Below are positions 36,370-45,137 of a stretch of DNA of 64,000 bases, in pieces. The DNA lies in assembly GCF_007991615.1 (NCBI RefSeq), contig NZ_BJYR01000012.1:124001-188000 (forward strand). The letters run 5' to 3'. The notes under the pieces were generated by a model that saw only the letters and a program-made list of their open reading frames with translations, was not told where the DNA came from and made no database searches. The translations under genes and the position numbers were made by a program. The first letter of the stretch is position 1. The number at the start of each line of letters is the position of its first letter. The DNA is from Novosphingobium sediminis (lineage in GTDB: Bacteria; Pseudomonadota; Alphaproteobacteria; Sphingomonadales; Sphingomonadaceae).

Positions 36370-36420
36370 CGGCGGTATCAGCCGCTTTGACCCCGCTCCA
36401 ACGCGGGCTCAAACACCAAC

Positions 36421-36498
36421 CCCGCTCACCCTGAGCTTGTCGAAGGGCGCTATCGCCATCCTCGCGTGTGATGCTTCGACAAGCTCAGCCTGAGCGGG
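36421..36498. repeat. Inverted repeat of the TGAGCTTGTCGAAG family
   Basis: Left arm 36421-36445 and right arm 36474-36498 pair at 23 of 25 positions; the core is CTGAGCTTGTCGAAG / CTTCGACAAGCTCAG. The spacer is 28 bases. This core is a well-known intergenic palindromic repeat of sphingomonads and other proteobacteria. It lies between hemN and eda, 52 bases after the hemN stop. It may end or protect the hemN transcript. Confidence 0.85.
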
Positions 36499-36551
36499 TG
36501 CAGGGGTGGCGCATTCCGACCAGGTGCAGGTCGAACGCAGAAGAATAGCTA

Positions 36552-36561
36552 TGCACGTGCA
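36552..36561. promoter_or_regulatory. TGCACGTGCA palindrome upstream of eda
   Basis: A perfect 10-bp palindrome 82 bases before the eda start, in the only gap large enough for its promoter. It could be the half-site pair of a regulator of sugar-acid metabolism. Evidence is the symmetry and position only. Confidence 0.3.
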
Positions 36562-36643
36562 GCACTTGGGCCGATTGCAGGCTGCATGCCGGCCCCCCGC
36601 GCGTTAGGTCAGGGCACGTATCAAACAGCCCCAGCGAGTTCCC

Positions 36644-37261
36644 ATGAAGCCTATTGAAACCATCATGCGCACAGCCCCGGTCATTCCGGTGCTGGTGATC
36701 GAGGACGTGGCCCACGCCGTGCCCGTGGCGCGCGCGCTGGTGGCGGGCGGTCTGCGCGTGCTTGAAGTCACGCTGCGCACGCCCGTTGCGCTTGATGTGA
36801 TCCGCGCGATGCGCTCGGTGGAAGGCGCGATCGTCGGCGCGGGGACGGTCACCGATCCCGCGACGCTCAAGGCCTCGATCGATGCAGGGGCCGAATTCAT
36901 CGTCTCGCCCGGGCTGACCGAGCGGCTTGGCGCGGCGGCGGTTTCCTCTGGCATTCCCTACCTGCCCGGTGTCGCCAACGCGGGCGATATCATGCGCGGG
37001 CTTGATATGGGCCTTACCCATTTCAAGTTCTTCCCGGCAGCAACCTCGGGCGGGCTTCCCGCGCTCAAGGCCCTTGCCGCGCCGTTCCATCAGTGCCAGT
37101 TTTGCCCGACGGGAGGGATCACGCTGGAAAGCGCGCCGGAATGGCTGGGCTTTGGGCCCGTGCTGTGCGTAGGCGGCTCGTGGGTGGTGGGTAAGGGCGC
37201 TCCCGATAGCGCTGCAATCGAAGCGGCAGCGCGCGCGGCAGCGGCTCTGACCCGCGGGTGA
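36644..37261 (+). CDS. eda: 2-dehydro-3-deoxy-phosphogluconate (KDPG) aldolase
   Basis: Class I aldolase of the Entner-Doudoroff pathway, splitting KDPG to pyruvate and glyceraldehyde 3-phosphate. It has 205 residues in a TIM barrel. The general-base glutamate is E41 in RVLEVTLRT (R45 following), and the Schiff-base lysine is K128 in [34 protein letters not shown] (in parts) and FCPTGGIT are characteristic. Its stop overlaps a GTG of the next gene region; PEP carboxylase begins 26 bases later. The Entner-Doudoroff route is the main glycolytic path in sphingomonads. Confidence 0.96.
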   Translation: MKPIETIMRTAPVIPVLVIEDVAHAVPVARALVAGGLRVLEVTLRTPVALDVIRAMRSVEGAIVGAGTVTDPATLKASIDAGAEFIVSPGLTERLGAAAVSSGIPYLPGVANAGDIMRGLDMGLTHFKFFPAATSGGLPALKALAAPFHQCQFCPTGGITLESAPEWLGFGPVLCVGGSWVVGKGAPDSAAIEAAARAAAALTRG

Positions 37262-37287
37262 AGCGCAAGACGGGGAAGACCAGGCCC

Positions 37288-40068
37288 ATGGATACGGTCG
37301 ATACGCTCAGAGACCGGTTGCAGCAGTTGCACGCGCAGACGGCCGAAACCCCGTTGTTCAATCCGGTATTCCAGCTCAGCCACGATCTGTCGCGGCGGCT
37401 GGAAAGCGGCGCGCTTGATCTTTCGGCGATGGAAAGCCTGGTCGCGGCGCTGGAGTGCGAAGGTCTGCAGGCCCGCGCGGCCAAGCTGCGGGGGCTGATC
37501 GCGCCCACGGATTCGGCCGAGAACCTCTCCCGCCTGTCCGCTCTCCTCAATGAGGAGGACGGCTTTTCGGAGTTCCGCAAGCGCTGGGAACGGCCACTGC
37601 TCCACGCCGTGTTCACCGCGCACCCTACCTTCCTGCTGAGCCCTGCCGAGTCCGACGCTGTCGCCGAAGCTGCGCTCGCCGACGACCCGATGGCGGCCAC
37701 CGTCTGCCAGGTCCCCGGAACCGGCCCCAAGGTGACGCTCGATTACGAGCATGAGGAAGCACTCGCCGCGATCGAGCGCGCGGGCGCCGCGCGCGACCGG
37801 ATCAATGCCGCGCTGCTTGCTCATGCCCGCACGCGCTGGCCGGGGCGCTGGCTCGATTTCAAGCCGCTGCCGTTCCGCTTCGCCAGCTGGGTCGGTTATG
37901 ACATGGACGGCCGGACCGACATTTCGTGGTCCACTTCGGTCGCCTACCGACTGCAGGAAAAGGCGCGGCGGCTGGAAAGCTATGCCGCCCAGCTGGCGGC
38001 GGTGCGCCCGGATCATGCGCTTATCGCTACCTTGCGCGGTGCCGCCGCACATGCGGGCGAGATGGCGGCGCTGTTCACCGGACTAGGTGCGGAGCCGGAA
38101 GCGCTGGCGGCCGCCGCCAATGCGCTGACGGCTGAGCATCCTGACAAACTGCTCTCGCTCGCCCCCGTGATCGCCGCGCTGGAGGCCGAAGCCAAAGGTG
38201 CTGACGCGGATGCTGCCATCGCGCTTGCCGTGCTGGCGGGCGCCATGCGTGCTGATGGGCTCGGCATGGGCTGGATCCACTTCCGCGTGAACGCCTCGCA
38301 GCTTTTGAATGCGCTGCGGCGGCGGATCGATCCGGAAGGCACGATGGACCTTGCCAGCAAGAGCGCGCTTTCCAAGCTGCGCGAGCTGCTGGCCGAAGTG
38401 AAGCCACTCCGCGCCAATTTCGCTGCGCTCGCCATCGAGACATCGACCGCGATGCGCCAGTTCCTCGTGATGGCGCAGATCCTCCATCACGTTGACGCCG
38501 ATGCGCCGATCCGCATGCTGATCGCCGAATGCGAGCAGCCGCAGACCGTGCTCGCCGCGCTCTATTTCGCGCGGTTGCTGGGGATCGAAGGCAAGGTCGA
38601 TGTCTCGCCGCTGTTCGAGACCGAGGCGGCGCTGGAGCACGGCGGGCGCTTCCTCGAGGCGCTGCTGGCGGAAGATTCCTACCGCGATTACGTGCGGTTG
38701 CGCGGGCGTCTCTCGATCCAGACCGGCTTTTCCGATGCCGGGCGTTTCATGGGACAGATCCCCGCCGCGCTTGCCATCGAGCGCCTGCAGGGTCGGCTGG
38801 CGGCGGCGATGAAGGCGGCGGGGCTGACCGATGTAGCGGCGCTCGTCTTCAATACCCACGGCGAAAGCATGGGCCGCGGCGCGCATCCTTCGGGCTTCGA
38901 GGATCGGTTGACCTGGCCGCTCAGCCGCTGGGCCCGCGGGCGCTTTGCGAAGGCCGAGATCGCGCTGGAGCCGGAGGCGAGCTTTCAGGGCGGCGACGGC
39001 TATTTGTTCTTCCGAAGCGACGAACTCGCGCTCGCCACGCTCACCCGCATCATCGAGGCGGAGGAAGCCCTGCGCGGGGAGGTGGAGGCCGATCCGTTCT
39101 ACGACCGGACTGACCTCAGCCTCGATTTCTACCGCGCGATCCGCCGTGTGCAGCGCGAGCAATTGGAAAGCGTGACTTATGCACGCGCGGTGACTGCGTT
39201 CGGCCTCGGGATGCTCAAGACGACCGGCAGCCGCGTTTCGCGTCGCCAGTCCGATATCGCCAGCGACCGCACGATGAGCCTCAGGCAGATCCGCGCGATC
39301 CCGCACAACGCGATCCTGCAGCAGATCGGCTATCCGGTGAACGTGATCGCGGGCGCGGGCATCGCTGCGGGTGAGGAGACCGAGGCGGTGGCCGAACTGC
39401 TCGGTCGCTCGGCACGCGGGCGGCAACTGGTGCGGCTGCTGCGTGCGGCCAATGGCCTTGCCTCGATCAAGACGGTCGCGTGCTTCGGTGAGCTGTTTAA
39501 CTCGGCCTACTGGGCGAGCCGGCCTTATCGCGGCACGGAGACGGTGCTTGAGGATTCATGCCTCGCGCTGGCGGAATACCTCACCAAAGATGACCGCGCC
39601 GGGGTGTTCCGGCGGCTGGCCTCGCGCCTCAGGGTGGACTGGATGAAGCTCCACCGCCTGCTCGCGATGATCGGGCGCGAGGATACCCGCAGCGCTGCGC
39701 AGGATGAGCAGCGCCGCACCATCGCGCTGCTGCAGGCACTGCGGCTGGCGCTCTTGATGCACATGTTCCTGCGCGCGGTTCAGGTGCCGCCGTTCAGCCG
39801 CTCGAATGACGTGAGCCGCGAGGACGTGCTCGAAATGGTGCTCTCGCTCCGGGTCGATGATGCGCTGGCCCAGCTGCGCCGTGCCTATCCGGTGGTGGAG
39901 CCCGAGATCGAGGACTTCCCGGTCAACGAACCCACCGACTATCCGGACAACCGCGCCGAAGGTTACGGCGCGATCCGCACCCGCTTTATCGACCCCATCG
40001 AGCGAGCACACGCACTCAACCTGCGTATCTCGGCGGCGATTGCCAATCATTTCGGGGCGCATGGGTGA
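37288..40068 (+). CDS. ppc: Phosphoenolpyruvate carboxylase, divergent alphaproteobacterial type
   Basis: Anaplerotic enzyme that makes oxaloacetate from PEP and bicarbonate; about 926 residues. Motifs seen are VFTAHPTFLLSPAES (the first catalytic histidine region, normally TAHPTE), GYDMDGRTDISW, FNTHGESMGRGAHPSGFEDR (in place of the usual FHGRGG..GRGGGP catalytic loop), FQGGDGYLFF, and a C-terminus ending in a basic/hydrophobic tail without the canonical QNTG. These changes mark the divergent PEPC-like family. ATG 37288 (nine bases after GGGGAAG) is preferred; a GTG at 37258 overlapping eda is possible. The eda-ppc pair suggests co-expression. Confidence 0.82.
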   Translation: MDTVDTLRDRLQQLHAQTAETPLFNPVFQLSHDLSRRLESGALDLSAMESLVAALECEGLQARAAKLRGLIAPTDSAENLSRLSALLNEEDGFSEFRKRWERPLLHAVFTAHPTFLLSPAESDAVAEAALADDPMAATVCQVPGTGPKVTLDYEHEEALAAIERAGAARDRINAALLAHARTRWPGRWLDFKPLPFRFASWVGYDMDGRTDISWSTSVAYRLQEKARRLESYAAQLAAVRPDHALIATLRGAAAHAGEMAALFTGLGAEPEALAAAANALTAEHPDKLLSLAPVIAALEAEAKGADADAAIALAVLAGAMRADGLGMGWIHFRVNASQLLNALRRRIDPEGTMDLASKSALSKLRELLAEVKPLRANFAALAIETSTAMRQFLVMAQILHHVDADAPIRMLIAECEQPQTVLAALYFARLLGIEGKVDVSPLFETEAALEHGGRFLEALLAEDSYRDYVRLRGRLSIQTGFSDAGRFMGQIPAALAIERLQGRLAAAMKAAGLTDVAALVFNTHGESMGRGAHPSGFEDRLTWPLSRWARGRFAKAEIALEPEASFQGGDGYLFFRSDELALATLTRIIEAEEALRGEVEADPFYDRTDLSLDFYRAIRRVQREQLESVTYARAVTAFGLGMLKTTGSRVSRRQSDIASDRTMSLRQIRAIPHNAILQQIGYPVNVIAGAGIAAGEETEAVAELLGRSARGRQLVRLLRAANGLASIKTVACFGELFNSAYWASRPYRGTETVLEDSCLALAEYLTKDDRAGVFRRLASRLRVDWMKLHRLLAMIGREDTRSAAQDEQRRTIALLQALRLALLMHMFLRAVQVPPFSRSNDVSREDVLEMVLSLRVDDALAQLRRAYPVVEPEIEDFPVNEPTDYPDNRAEGYGAIRTRFIDPIERAHALNLRISAAIANHFGAHG

Positions 40069-40081
40069 GGGGATCGGAAGA

Positions 40082-40888
40082 ATGCAAGGTCGCTTGAAGA
40101 GCCGTCTTGGCAAGATCGGGCTGGCTTTCCTGATGGCGTCAGCCGCGCCGGCAATCGCGCAGGATGCGCACCGCTTTGTTGCGGAAACGCCGACTGCCCG
40201 GGAAGACTACTGGCAGAAGCGCGCCGCCGAAATCGAGCATCAGCTTGCCGGTCCGCAGTCGCTTGCGCCGATCCGGCTGGTCTTTGTCGGCGATTCCATC
40301 ACCGATTTCTGGCATCTCGATGCCAACCCGTGGTTCCCCGGAAAATACTGCGGCCAGGCCATCTGGGCGGAGAGTTTCGGCGGCAAGGTGCCGGCGCTGA
40401 CCGGCCTCAACCTCGGGGTTTCCGGCGACCGGATCGAGCATGTGCTGCACCGGTTGCAGCCCAAGTCGGAAGGCGGCGAGGGCTGGCTTGATCGGCCGGA
40501 CCTGCAACCGGATACGGTGGTTCTCCTGCTGGGGATCAACAACTCGTTCGACAGCGAGAGCCCTGCGACGGAGAGCATCTACAAGGGCGTTCTCGCGGTG
40601 ATCGCGCGGCTTCAGGAACGCAAGCCGAATGCGCGGATCGTGCTGCAATCCCTTCTGCCAACGGACGATCCGGCCAAGAACCGCGAACTCGTGACCGTGG
40701 TCAACCGCCAGCTGGCGGCCTATGCCGCGCAGGCGAAAGGGATCCGGTACCTCGATCTCTATTCCGCGTTCGTCGATGCCGAGGGCAACCAGCGCAAGGA
40801 CCTGTTCAACGACGGGCTGCACCCGAGCCGATCGGGCTATGCCGTGTGGCGTGATCGTCTGGTGCCGGTGCTGACCGCGCCGCGATAG
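40082..40888 (+). CDS. Secreted GDSL/SGNH-type lipase/acylhydrolase
   Basis: A 268-residue SGNH hydrolase with an N-terminal signal peptide (KSRLGKIGLAFLMASAAPAI, cut after AIAQ). Block I is VFVGDSITDFW with the nucleophile serine, block II NLGVSGDRIEH gives the oxyanion glycine, block III LLGINNSF the asparagine, and block V DGLHPSRSGY the aspartate and histidine. It resembles the platelet-activating factor acetylhydrolase-like/GDSL esterases of the periplasm. It begins 13 bases after ppc with GGAAG before the ATG. The substrate is unknown. Confidence 0.92.
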   Translation: MQGRLKSRLGKIGLAFLMASAAPAIAQDAHRFVAETPTAREDYWQKRAAEIEHQLAGPQSLAPIRLVFVGDSITDFWHLDANPWFPGKYCGQAIWAESFGGKVPALTGLNLGVSGDRIEHVLHRLQPKSEGGEGWLDRPDLQPDTVVLLLGINNSFDSESPATESIYKGVLAVIARLQERKPNARIVLQSLLPTDDPAKNRELVTVVNRQLAAYAAQAKGIRYLDLYSAFVDAEGNQRKDLFNDGLHPSRSGYAVWRDRLVPVLTAPR

Positions 40889-40898
40889 AGGTCAGGCC

Positions 40899-41999
40899 TC
40901 ACCCCACAAACGTCCGCCCGTGTTTCACCGGCTTGGCGGGCATCCCGAAGATCGCGCCGGCTGAGAGGCGGGTGCCGCGCACCACGAGCACGAGGGTGTC
41001 GCCAGCTTCGATGTTCACGTCCTCGCCGGGGTGCTGGATTGATTGGCCGTTCTGCCGGTCGATCTGGACGATGAAGAACGCGCCCGCGCCGCGGCGTTCG
41101 GCCTCTCCCACGGTGGCGCCGGTCAATGTGCCCTTGTCGACGGCGGTGACGACTTCGACATCGAGGCCGAGATCGTGGAGGAACCGCCGCGCGTCGGCCA
41201 TGTGTTCGGCTTCGTGGATGCGGCTGTCGGTGGCGGGGAAGAGGATCAACTCGGTGATCCGCTCGGCGCCGATGTGGGTGGGGAGCACCACCTTGTCCGC
41301 GCCGGCGTGGAACAGCTTGCGTTCGGTGGTCGGCGCCTCGCCACGCGCGATGATCTGGACGGCAGGGTTGAGGCTGCGCGCCGAGAGCGTGATGAACACG
41401 TTGGCGGCATCATCCGGCAGCACCGAGGCGAGCACGCGGGCGTGCATGATCCCGGCCGCGCGCAGGGTTTCCTCCTGCGTCGCCTCGCCCACCATCACCA
41501 GCCAGCCCAAGGCGCGGGCTTCTTCCGCCTTGTCCGCGCTGCGTTCGATAATGACGAAGGGATGGCGCGCCTCGGTCAGCGCCTTGGCGAGCTGGAGGCC
41601 GATGCGCCCCATCCCGCAGATGATGACGTGGTGCTTGAGGCGGTCGATCTCGGTCTGCATCTTGCCTACCCCCAGGAGTTGGCGGAACTGGAACAGGGTG
41701 AACACCTGCACGAGCGCGGAGGTCAGCACGATCATGCCGGTGCAGCCGAGCACGATCGTTGCCGTCGTCCACAGCCGCAGGAAATGGGTATCGATCGGGC
41801 GTACTTCGCCGTAGCCGACCGAGAAGATGGTGAGCAGCACCATGTAGGCTGCGTCGTCCGCCGGCCAGCCGCAGGCGATGTAGCCCAGCGTCGAGACGGC
41901 AAAGACCACCGCGACATAGGCGAGCGTGCCTGTCAGCAGCCGCAGCGGTGAGCCGAGCACGCGGCCCGCGCCCTGCGAAAGGGTGGAAAGCTCGTCCAT
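40899..41999 (-). CDS. Potassium channel with RCK/TrkA-N domain
   Basis: A 366-residue MthK-like ion channel subunit. Two transmembrane helices (about 22-42 and 75-98) flank the pore loop with the selectivity filter TIFSVGYG at residues 57-64. A cytoplasmic RCK N domain follows, with the dinucleotide fold HVIICGMGRIGLQLAKAL (about 124-141), then a C-terminal TrkA-C-like domain to about 350. It should conduct K+ under control of a ligand bound to the RCK domain. The gene follows the DASS transporter by seven bases in the same direction, so the two are probably co-transcribed. It is convergent with the GDSL gene. Confidence 0.93.
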   Translation of the reverse strand: MDELSTLSQGAGRVLGSPLRLLTGTLAYVAVVFAVSTLGYIACGWPADDAAYMVLLTIFSVGYGEVRPIDTHFLRLWTTATIVLGCTGMIVLTSALVQVFTLFQFRQLLGVGKMQTEIDRLKHHVIICGMGRIGLQLAKALTEARHPFVIIERSADKAEEARALGWLVMVGEATQEETLRAAGIMHARVLASVLPDDAANVFITLSARSLNPAVQIIARGEAPTTERKLFHAGADKVVLPTHIGAERITELILFPATDSRIHEAEHMADARRFLHDLGLDVEVVTAVDKGTLTGATVGEAERRGAGAFFIVQIDRQNGQSIQHPGEDVNIEAGDTLVLVVRGTRLSAGAIFGMPAKPVKHGRTFVG

Positions 42000-42006
42000 C
42001 CGCGCC

Positions 42007-43425
42007 TCAGCCGCCGCCGAGGCGCATCAGCGCGGCCATGCCCCATACCGTGCCGACGATGAGGAATACGCCGGCCAGATCGAGCAGGAGCCCGGCGCGC
42101 AGCACGCGGGGCATGGCGATGTGGCCGGTGCCCCAGGCAAGCGCGTTGGGCCCGGTGCCGGCGGGGAGCATGAAGCCCCAGCTTGCCGCAAGCGCGGCGG
42201 GCAGGGCGAGGAGGATCGGATCCGCCCCCAGCGCACCGCAGAGCGCCGCGACGACTGGCATGATCCCGCTTGCCGCCGCGATGTTGCTCGCGAATTCGGT
42301 GACGAGGACGACGAACGAGACGAGCACCAGCGCGACAACCGGTAGCGGCACGGTGCGCAAGGGGAGCATCGCGGTGGCGAGCCAATCGCTGAGGCCCGAG
42401 GCGTCCATGCCCATCGCAAGGCTGAGGCCGCCGCCGAACATCAGGATGACATCCCAAGGCATGCGGTTGGCCTCTTTCCACGTCAGCATCGCGCGGCCCG
42501 TTCCGTCTGGCAGGACGAAGAGGGTGAGGCCCGCGATGGCGGCAATGGTCCCGTCCGTAAGCCCGCCCTTGGGGAACAGGCCTTCGGTGAGGGGGAGGGT
42601 GACCCATGCCAGCACGGTGAGCAGGAACAGCGGCACGAGGCGGCGTTCGGGGACAGTCCAGCGGACTGAGTGCTCGATGGCATTGCGCGCGGCGGCGGGA
42701 TCGAAGCTGCCGGGGCCGATCTTGTGGACGCGCGCGATAATGAAGGCGGCCAGCGGCACGCCGATGAGCACGACGGGGAGGCCGAAGGCGGACCATTCGA
42801 GGAAGCTGATCTTCACCCCGAGCGTGCGGTCAAGCAGCGCGGCGGCGATGGCGTTGGTGGGCGTGCCGACTATGGTGCCATAGCCGCCGAGGGTCGCGGC
42901 GAAGGCGACGCCCATCGGCAGCGCGCCGGCCATGCCGTCCGTCTCGCCTTCCTCGATGCCGCCTGACGAGAGGATGGCGAGCGCCATCGGCATCATGATG
43001 AGCGCGGTCGAGGTGTTCGAGATGAACATCGAGATGGAGGCGGTCGCGGCCATCACGGCAAGCAGCAGCCGCACCGGGCTGGTGCCCGCACGCGCAAGCA
43101 TGGTGAGCGCGAGACGGCGGTGGAGCCCGGTCCGCTCGATCGCAAGCGCAAGGAAGGCGCCGCCGACGAACAGGAACATGATCGGCGAATAGTAGGCCGC
43201 CGCGGTCTTGTTGGCATCGACCACGCCGGTCAGCGGCAAGACTATGAACGGAAGCATGGCCGTTGCGGAGAGCGGCATCGCCTCGGTCATCCACCAGACC
43301 GCCATCCACCAGACGAGCCCGGCAGTGTGCCACGCGGTAGGCGGCATCCCGGCGGGCGCGGCGAGGAGCATGGTGGCGAGCAGGCCGAGCGGCCCGGCGA
43401 TGAGGGCGACGGCTCTGGCGGTCAT
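42007..43425 (-). CDS. DASS-family anion (dicarboxylate/sulfate) symporter
   Basis: A 472-residue Na+/H+-coupled carrier of the SLC13/CitMHS-DASS group. Two SNT-type signatures are visible: FISNTSTALIMMPMALAI (about 130-147) and a second, TEFASNIAAASGIMPVV (about 385), with WWMTEAMPLSATAMLPFIVLPL near the N-terminus. About 12 helices. These carriers take up C4-dicarboxylates, citrate or sulfate. The ATG at 43425 (MTARAVALIAG) fits the first helix; an upstream in-frame extension is not conserved-looking. The K+ channel gene follows at seven bases. The substrate cannot be chosen from sequence alone. Confidence 0.92.
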   Translation of the reverse strand: MTARAVALIAGPLGLLATMLLAAPAGMPPTAWHTAGLVWWMAVWWMTEAMPLSATAMLPFIVLPLTGVVDANKTAAAYYSPIMFLFVGGAFLALAIERTGLHRRLALTMLARAGTSPVRLLLAVMAATASISMFISNTSTALIMMPMALAILSSGGIEEGETDGMAGALPMGVAFAATLGGYGTIVGTPTNAIAAALLDRTLGVKISFLEWSAFGLPVVLIGVPLAAFIIARVHKIGPGSFDPAAARNAIEHSVRWTVPERRLVPLFLLTVLAWVTLPLTEGLFPKGGLTDGTIAAIAGLTLFVLPDGTGRAMLTWKEANRMPWDVILMFGGGLSLAMGMDASGLSDWLATAMLPLRTVPLPVVALVLVSFVVLVTEFASNIAAASGIMPVVAALCGALGADPILLALPAALAASWGFMLPAGTGPNALAWGTGHIAMPRVLRAGLLLDLAGVFLIVGTVWGMAALMRLGGG

Positions 43426-43470
43426 CGGCCCGTGCTCTGCAGTTCCGCCGCGGCGAGTCCCGCAGGGGGA

Positions 43471-43520
43471 CAAGTTGACACAGTTGACACAGTCCAGAGC
43501 GATAACTGCATTCGATCAGT
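43471..43520 (-). repeat. 50-bp dispersed repeat, copy 2
   Basis: Reverse-strand copy of the element at 1816-1865, with 48 of 50 bases identical and 41.6 kb away. It carries the same tandem GTGTCAACT pair and the ACTGATCGAATGCAGTTAT end. It lies 46 bases upstream of the DASS gene start, and in copy 1 the element is 63 bases upstream of lepA. Relative to the downstream gene both copies have the same orientation: tandem unit nearest to the start codon. Confidence 0.85.
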
Positions 43521-43688
43521 CTGGCGGTTTTTATCGCCCCACTCGATTAATGCCCCAACCGGACTTGCCGCTTCCATTCCGCCACCCTTTGCCCCGCCCG
43601 CGCAGCACGCAGGTCCGCCAAAGCCATAGGCGATGAACGGCCGGGTAGGAAAACGTTTTGGTGTCGGGATGGTGCCTTGCCGGCCGAG

Positions 43689-43708
43689 GCCCCCGCCTTC
43701 GCGGGGGC
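43689..43708 (-). terminator. Hairpin after infC, possible terminator
   Basis: GCCCCCGC-CTTC-GCGGGGGC is an 8-bp all-G/C stem with a four-base loop, 24 bases after the infC stop on the minus strand. No T-run follows, so it may act with Rho or just protect the mRNA 3' end. Confidence 0.5.
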
Positions 43709-43731
43709 GCTCGTCTGGATAGCCCCGCGCC

Positions 43732-44274
43732 TTACTTGGGCGCGATGACCATCAGCATCTGGCGGCCTTCCATGCGGGGGAAGGCTTCGACCTTGGCGAT
43801 TTCGGCAACGTCGTCCTGCACCTTGCGCAGGAGGTTCATGCCGATCTGCTGGTGCGAGAGTTCGCGGCCACGGAAGCGGAGGGTGATCTTGACCTTGTCG
43901 CCTTCGCCGATGAACTTGATCACGTTACGCATCTTGGTGTCGTAATCGTGGTCATCGATGTTCGGACGCATCTTGATCTCCTTGATCTCCTGCGTCTTCT
44001 GGCTCTTGCGGGCGAGGTTGGCCTTCTTCTGCGCTTCGTAGCGGAACTTGCCCACATCGAGGAACTTGCAGACCGGCGGATCAGCGTTGGGGGAGACCTC
44101 AACAAGGTCGAGCCCGACCTCGTTGGCCTGCTCGATCGCTTCGCGGGTATACATGACGCCCAGATTTTCGCCGTTCTCATCGATCACGCGCACCTTGGGC
44201 ACGGAGATGAGCTGGTTGTAGCGAGGGCCGGTTTTCACAGGGGGCGCCATCATGCGCCGGGGTGGGGGGGCTAT
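43732..44274 (-). CDS. infC: Translation initiation factor IF-3
   Basis: Binds the 30S subunit, checks the start codon and blocks early 50S joining. Conserved parts are [39 protein letters not shown], the linker [14 protein letters not shown], then [19 protein letters not shown] and the C-terminal domain with [15 protein letters not shown] place the start at AUA 44274, which is eight bases after a perfect AGGAG (44287-44283) and gives about 180 residues. The first ATG is at 44253 and has only a C-tract before it, no ribosome binding site. infC of E. coli uses AUU for self-control, so a rare start is expected for the family. If the ATG is used, the protein is seven residues shorter. Confidence 0.9.
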   Translation of the reverse strand: MAPPPRRMMAPPVKTGPRYNQLISVPKVRVIDENGENLGVMYTREAIEQANEVGLDLVEVSPNADPPVCKFLDVGKFRYEAQKKANLARKSQKTQEIKEIKMRPNIDDHDYDTKMRNVIKFIGEGDKVKITLRFRGRELSHQQIGMNLLRKVQDDVAEIAKVEAFPRMEGRQMLMVIAPK

Positions 44275-44301
44275 AGTGCTTGCTCCTGATGTTTCCAAAA
44301 T

Positions 44302-44328
44302 GGGGGAAGGCTGCTGAGCCCAGCCCCC
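44302..44328 (-). promoter_or_regulatory. Hairpin in the infC 5' leader
   Basis: On the minus strand a GGGGGCTGG...CAGCC..CCCCC stem-loop is followed by ATTTTGG, 15 bases before the infC ribosome binding site. It could be a weak terminator of upstream transcription or an attenuator/structure for infC control. Evidence is limited to the fold. Confidence 0.35.
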
Positions 44329-44381
44329 GCGCGCTCATATCACAATGCGGGCGCAGATAAAGCGGGAAGGTTGGATTGGGG

Positions 44382-45092
44382 TTAAGGTGTTTGGGCCCCG
44401 CGCCCCGGAACGTCGCGCCAAAGGGGAAAACGCGCGAGTTTGCCGGCGGCCGGCACCAGTGCGTCAATCGCGCGGGCGGGCTGGAGGGCGCCGAGGATGG
44501 CCGGGTCGGCCGCGTTCATCCCGCCCGTCAGCGCACCGAAGGCGGGGAGGATCAGGCGCCGCTCGCTGGCGACGGCGCAGGGGCGGGCAACACTGCGGCC
44601 GCGTGCGGTGACGCGTAGCTTGGGGTGGAAATGGCCGGAAAGCTCGTGTTCTGTCGCGCCGGGGCGCGCTTCGTGGCGCAGCGCGATGCCGCGTACGGTG
44701 AGTTCCGGCACGCCTTGCGCCTTGACGCTGGTGTCCTTGGTATCGTGATTCCCGGTGATCCAGACCCAGTCGACCGCGCGCATCAAGGCATCGAGCATTC
44801 CGGCGGCGTGGGGTTCGAGGCGGTCCGGTCCGTGGCTGTCATGGAAATTGTCCCCAAGGCAGAACACGCGGCGCGCGCCGGTTTCGCGCAAGGCGTCGGC
44901 GACTCGGGAAAGGGTTTCGCGGCTGTCGTAGGGCGGCAGCATCTGGCCGCGAGAGGCGTACCAGCTCGCCTTTTCGAGATGGAGATCAGCGACCAGCAGC
45001 GCGCGTTCCTCCGCCCAGTAGAGCGCGCGGCTGGGGGCGAGCGCGAAGTCCTGCCCGGCGAACGGAAAAGAGGCGAACGAAACGGGAACCAT
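44382..45092 (-). CDS. pdeM: Ligase-associated DNA damage response endonuclease PdeM
   Basis: Calcineurin-type metallophosphoesterase of 236 residues. Metal-site motifs appear in order: LVADLHLEK (D36, H38), GDNFHD (80-85), GNHD (114-117) and GHFHP (153-156). ALYWAEERALLVADLHLEKA and the C-terminal LPAFGALTGGMN match the PdeM/SbcD-like group, usually encoded beside a ligase-associated helicase and exonuclease. Those partners are not adjacent here. It is divergent from hemF with 45 bases between the starts. The nuclease activity is a family inference. Confidence 0.9.
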   Translation of the reverse strand: MVPVSFASFPFAGQDFALAPSRALYWAEERALLVADLHLEKASWYASRGQMLPPYDSRETLSRVADALRETGARRVFCLGDNFHDSHGPDRLEPHAAGMLDALMRAVDWVWITGNHDTKDTSVKAQGVPELTVRGIALRHEARPGATEHELSGHFHPKLRVTARGRSVARPCAVASERRLILPAFGALTGGMNAADPAILGALQPARAIDALVPAAGKLARFPLWRDVPGRGAQTP

Positions 45093-45137
45093 GCACAGGC
45101 CTTGCCGGATTGCGTTTCGCTTGGCAAGACTTGGCAC

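Larger units (their letters stand above)
43426..43731. other. Intergenic region between the DASS gene and infC
   Basis: This 306-base gap holds the DASS promoter region, copy 2 of the 50-bp repeat (43471-43520), a stretch without features (43521-43680) and a strong hairpin beyond the infC stop (43689-43708). No coding potential was judged credible. Confidence 0.6.

Noticed and set aside
37258..37287. GTG start of ppc overlapping eda
   Set aside because: Plausible by overlap, but ATG 37288 has a better ribosome binding site and the extra ten residues are lysine/arginine-rich and not family-like. Left as an alternative.
44625..45137. N-terminal extension of hemF upstream of 45138
   Set aside because: It overlaps pdeM antisense; the HemF family begins near MSTAQEAG and the upstream residues do not resemble it.
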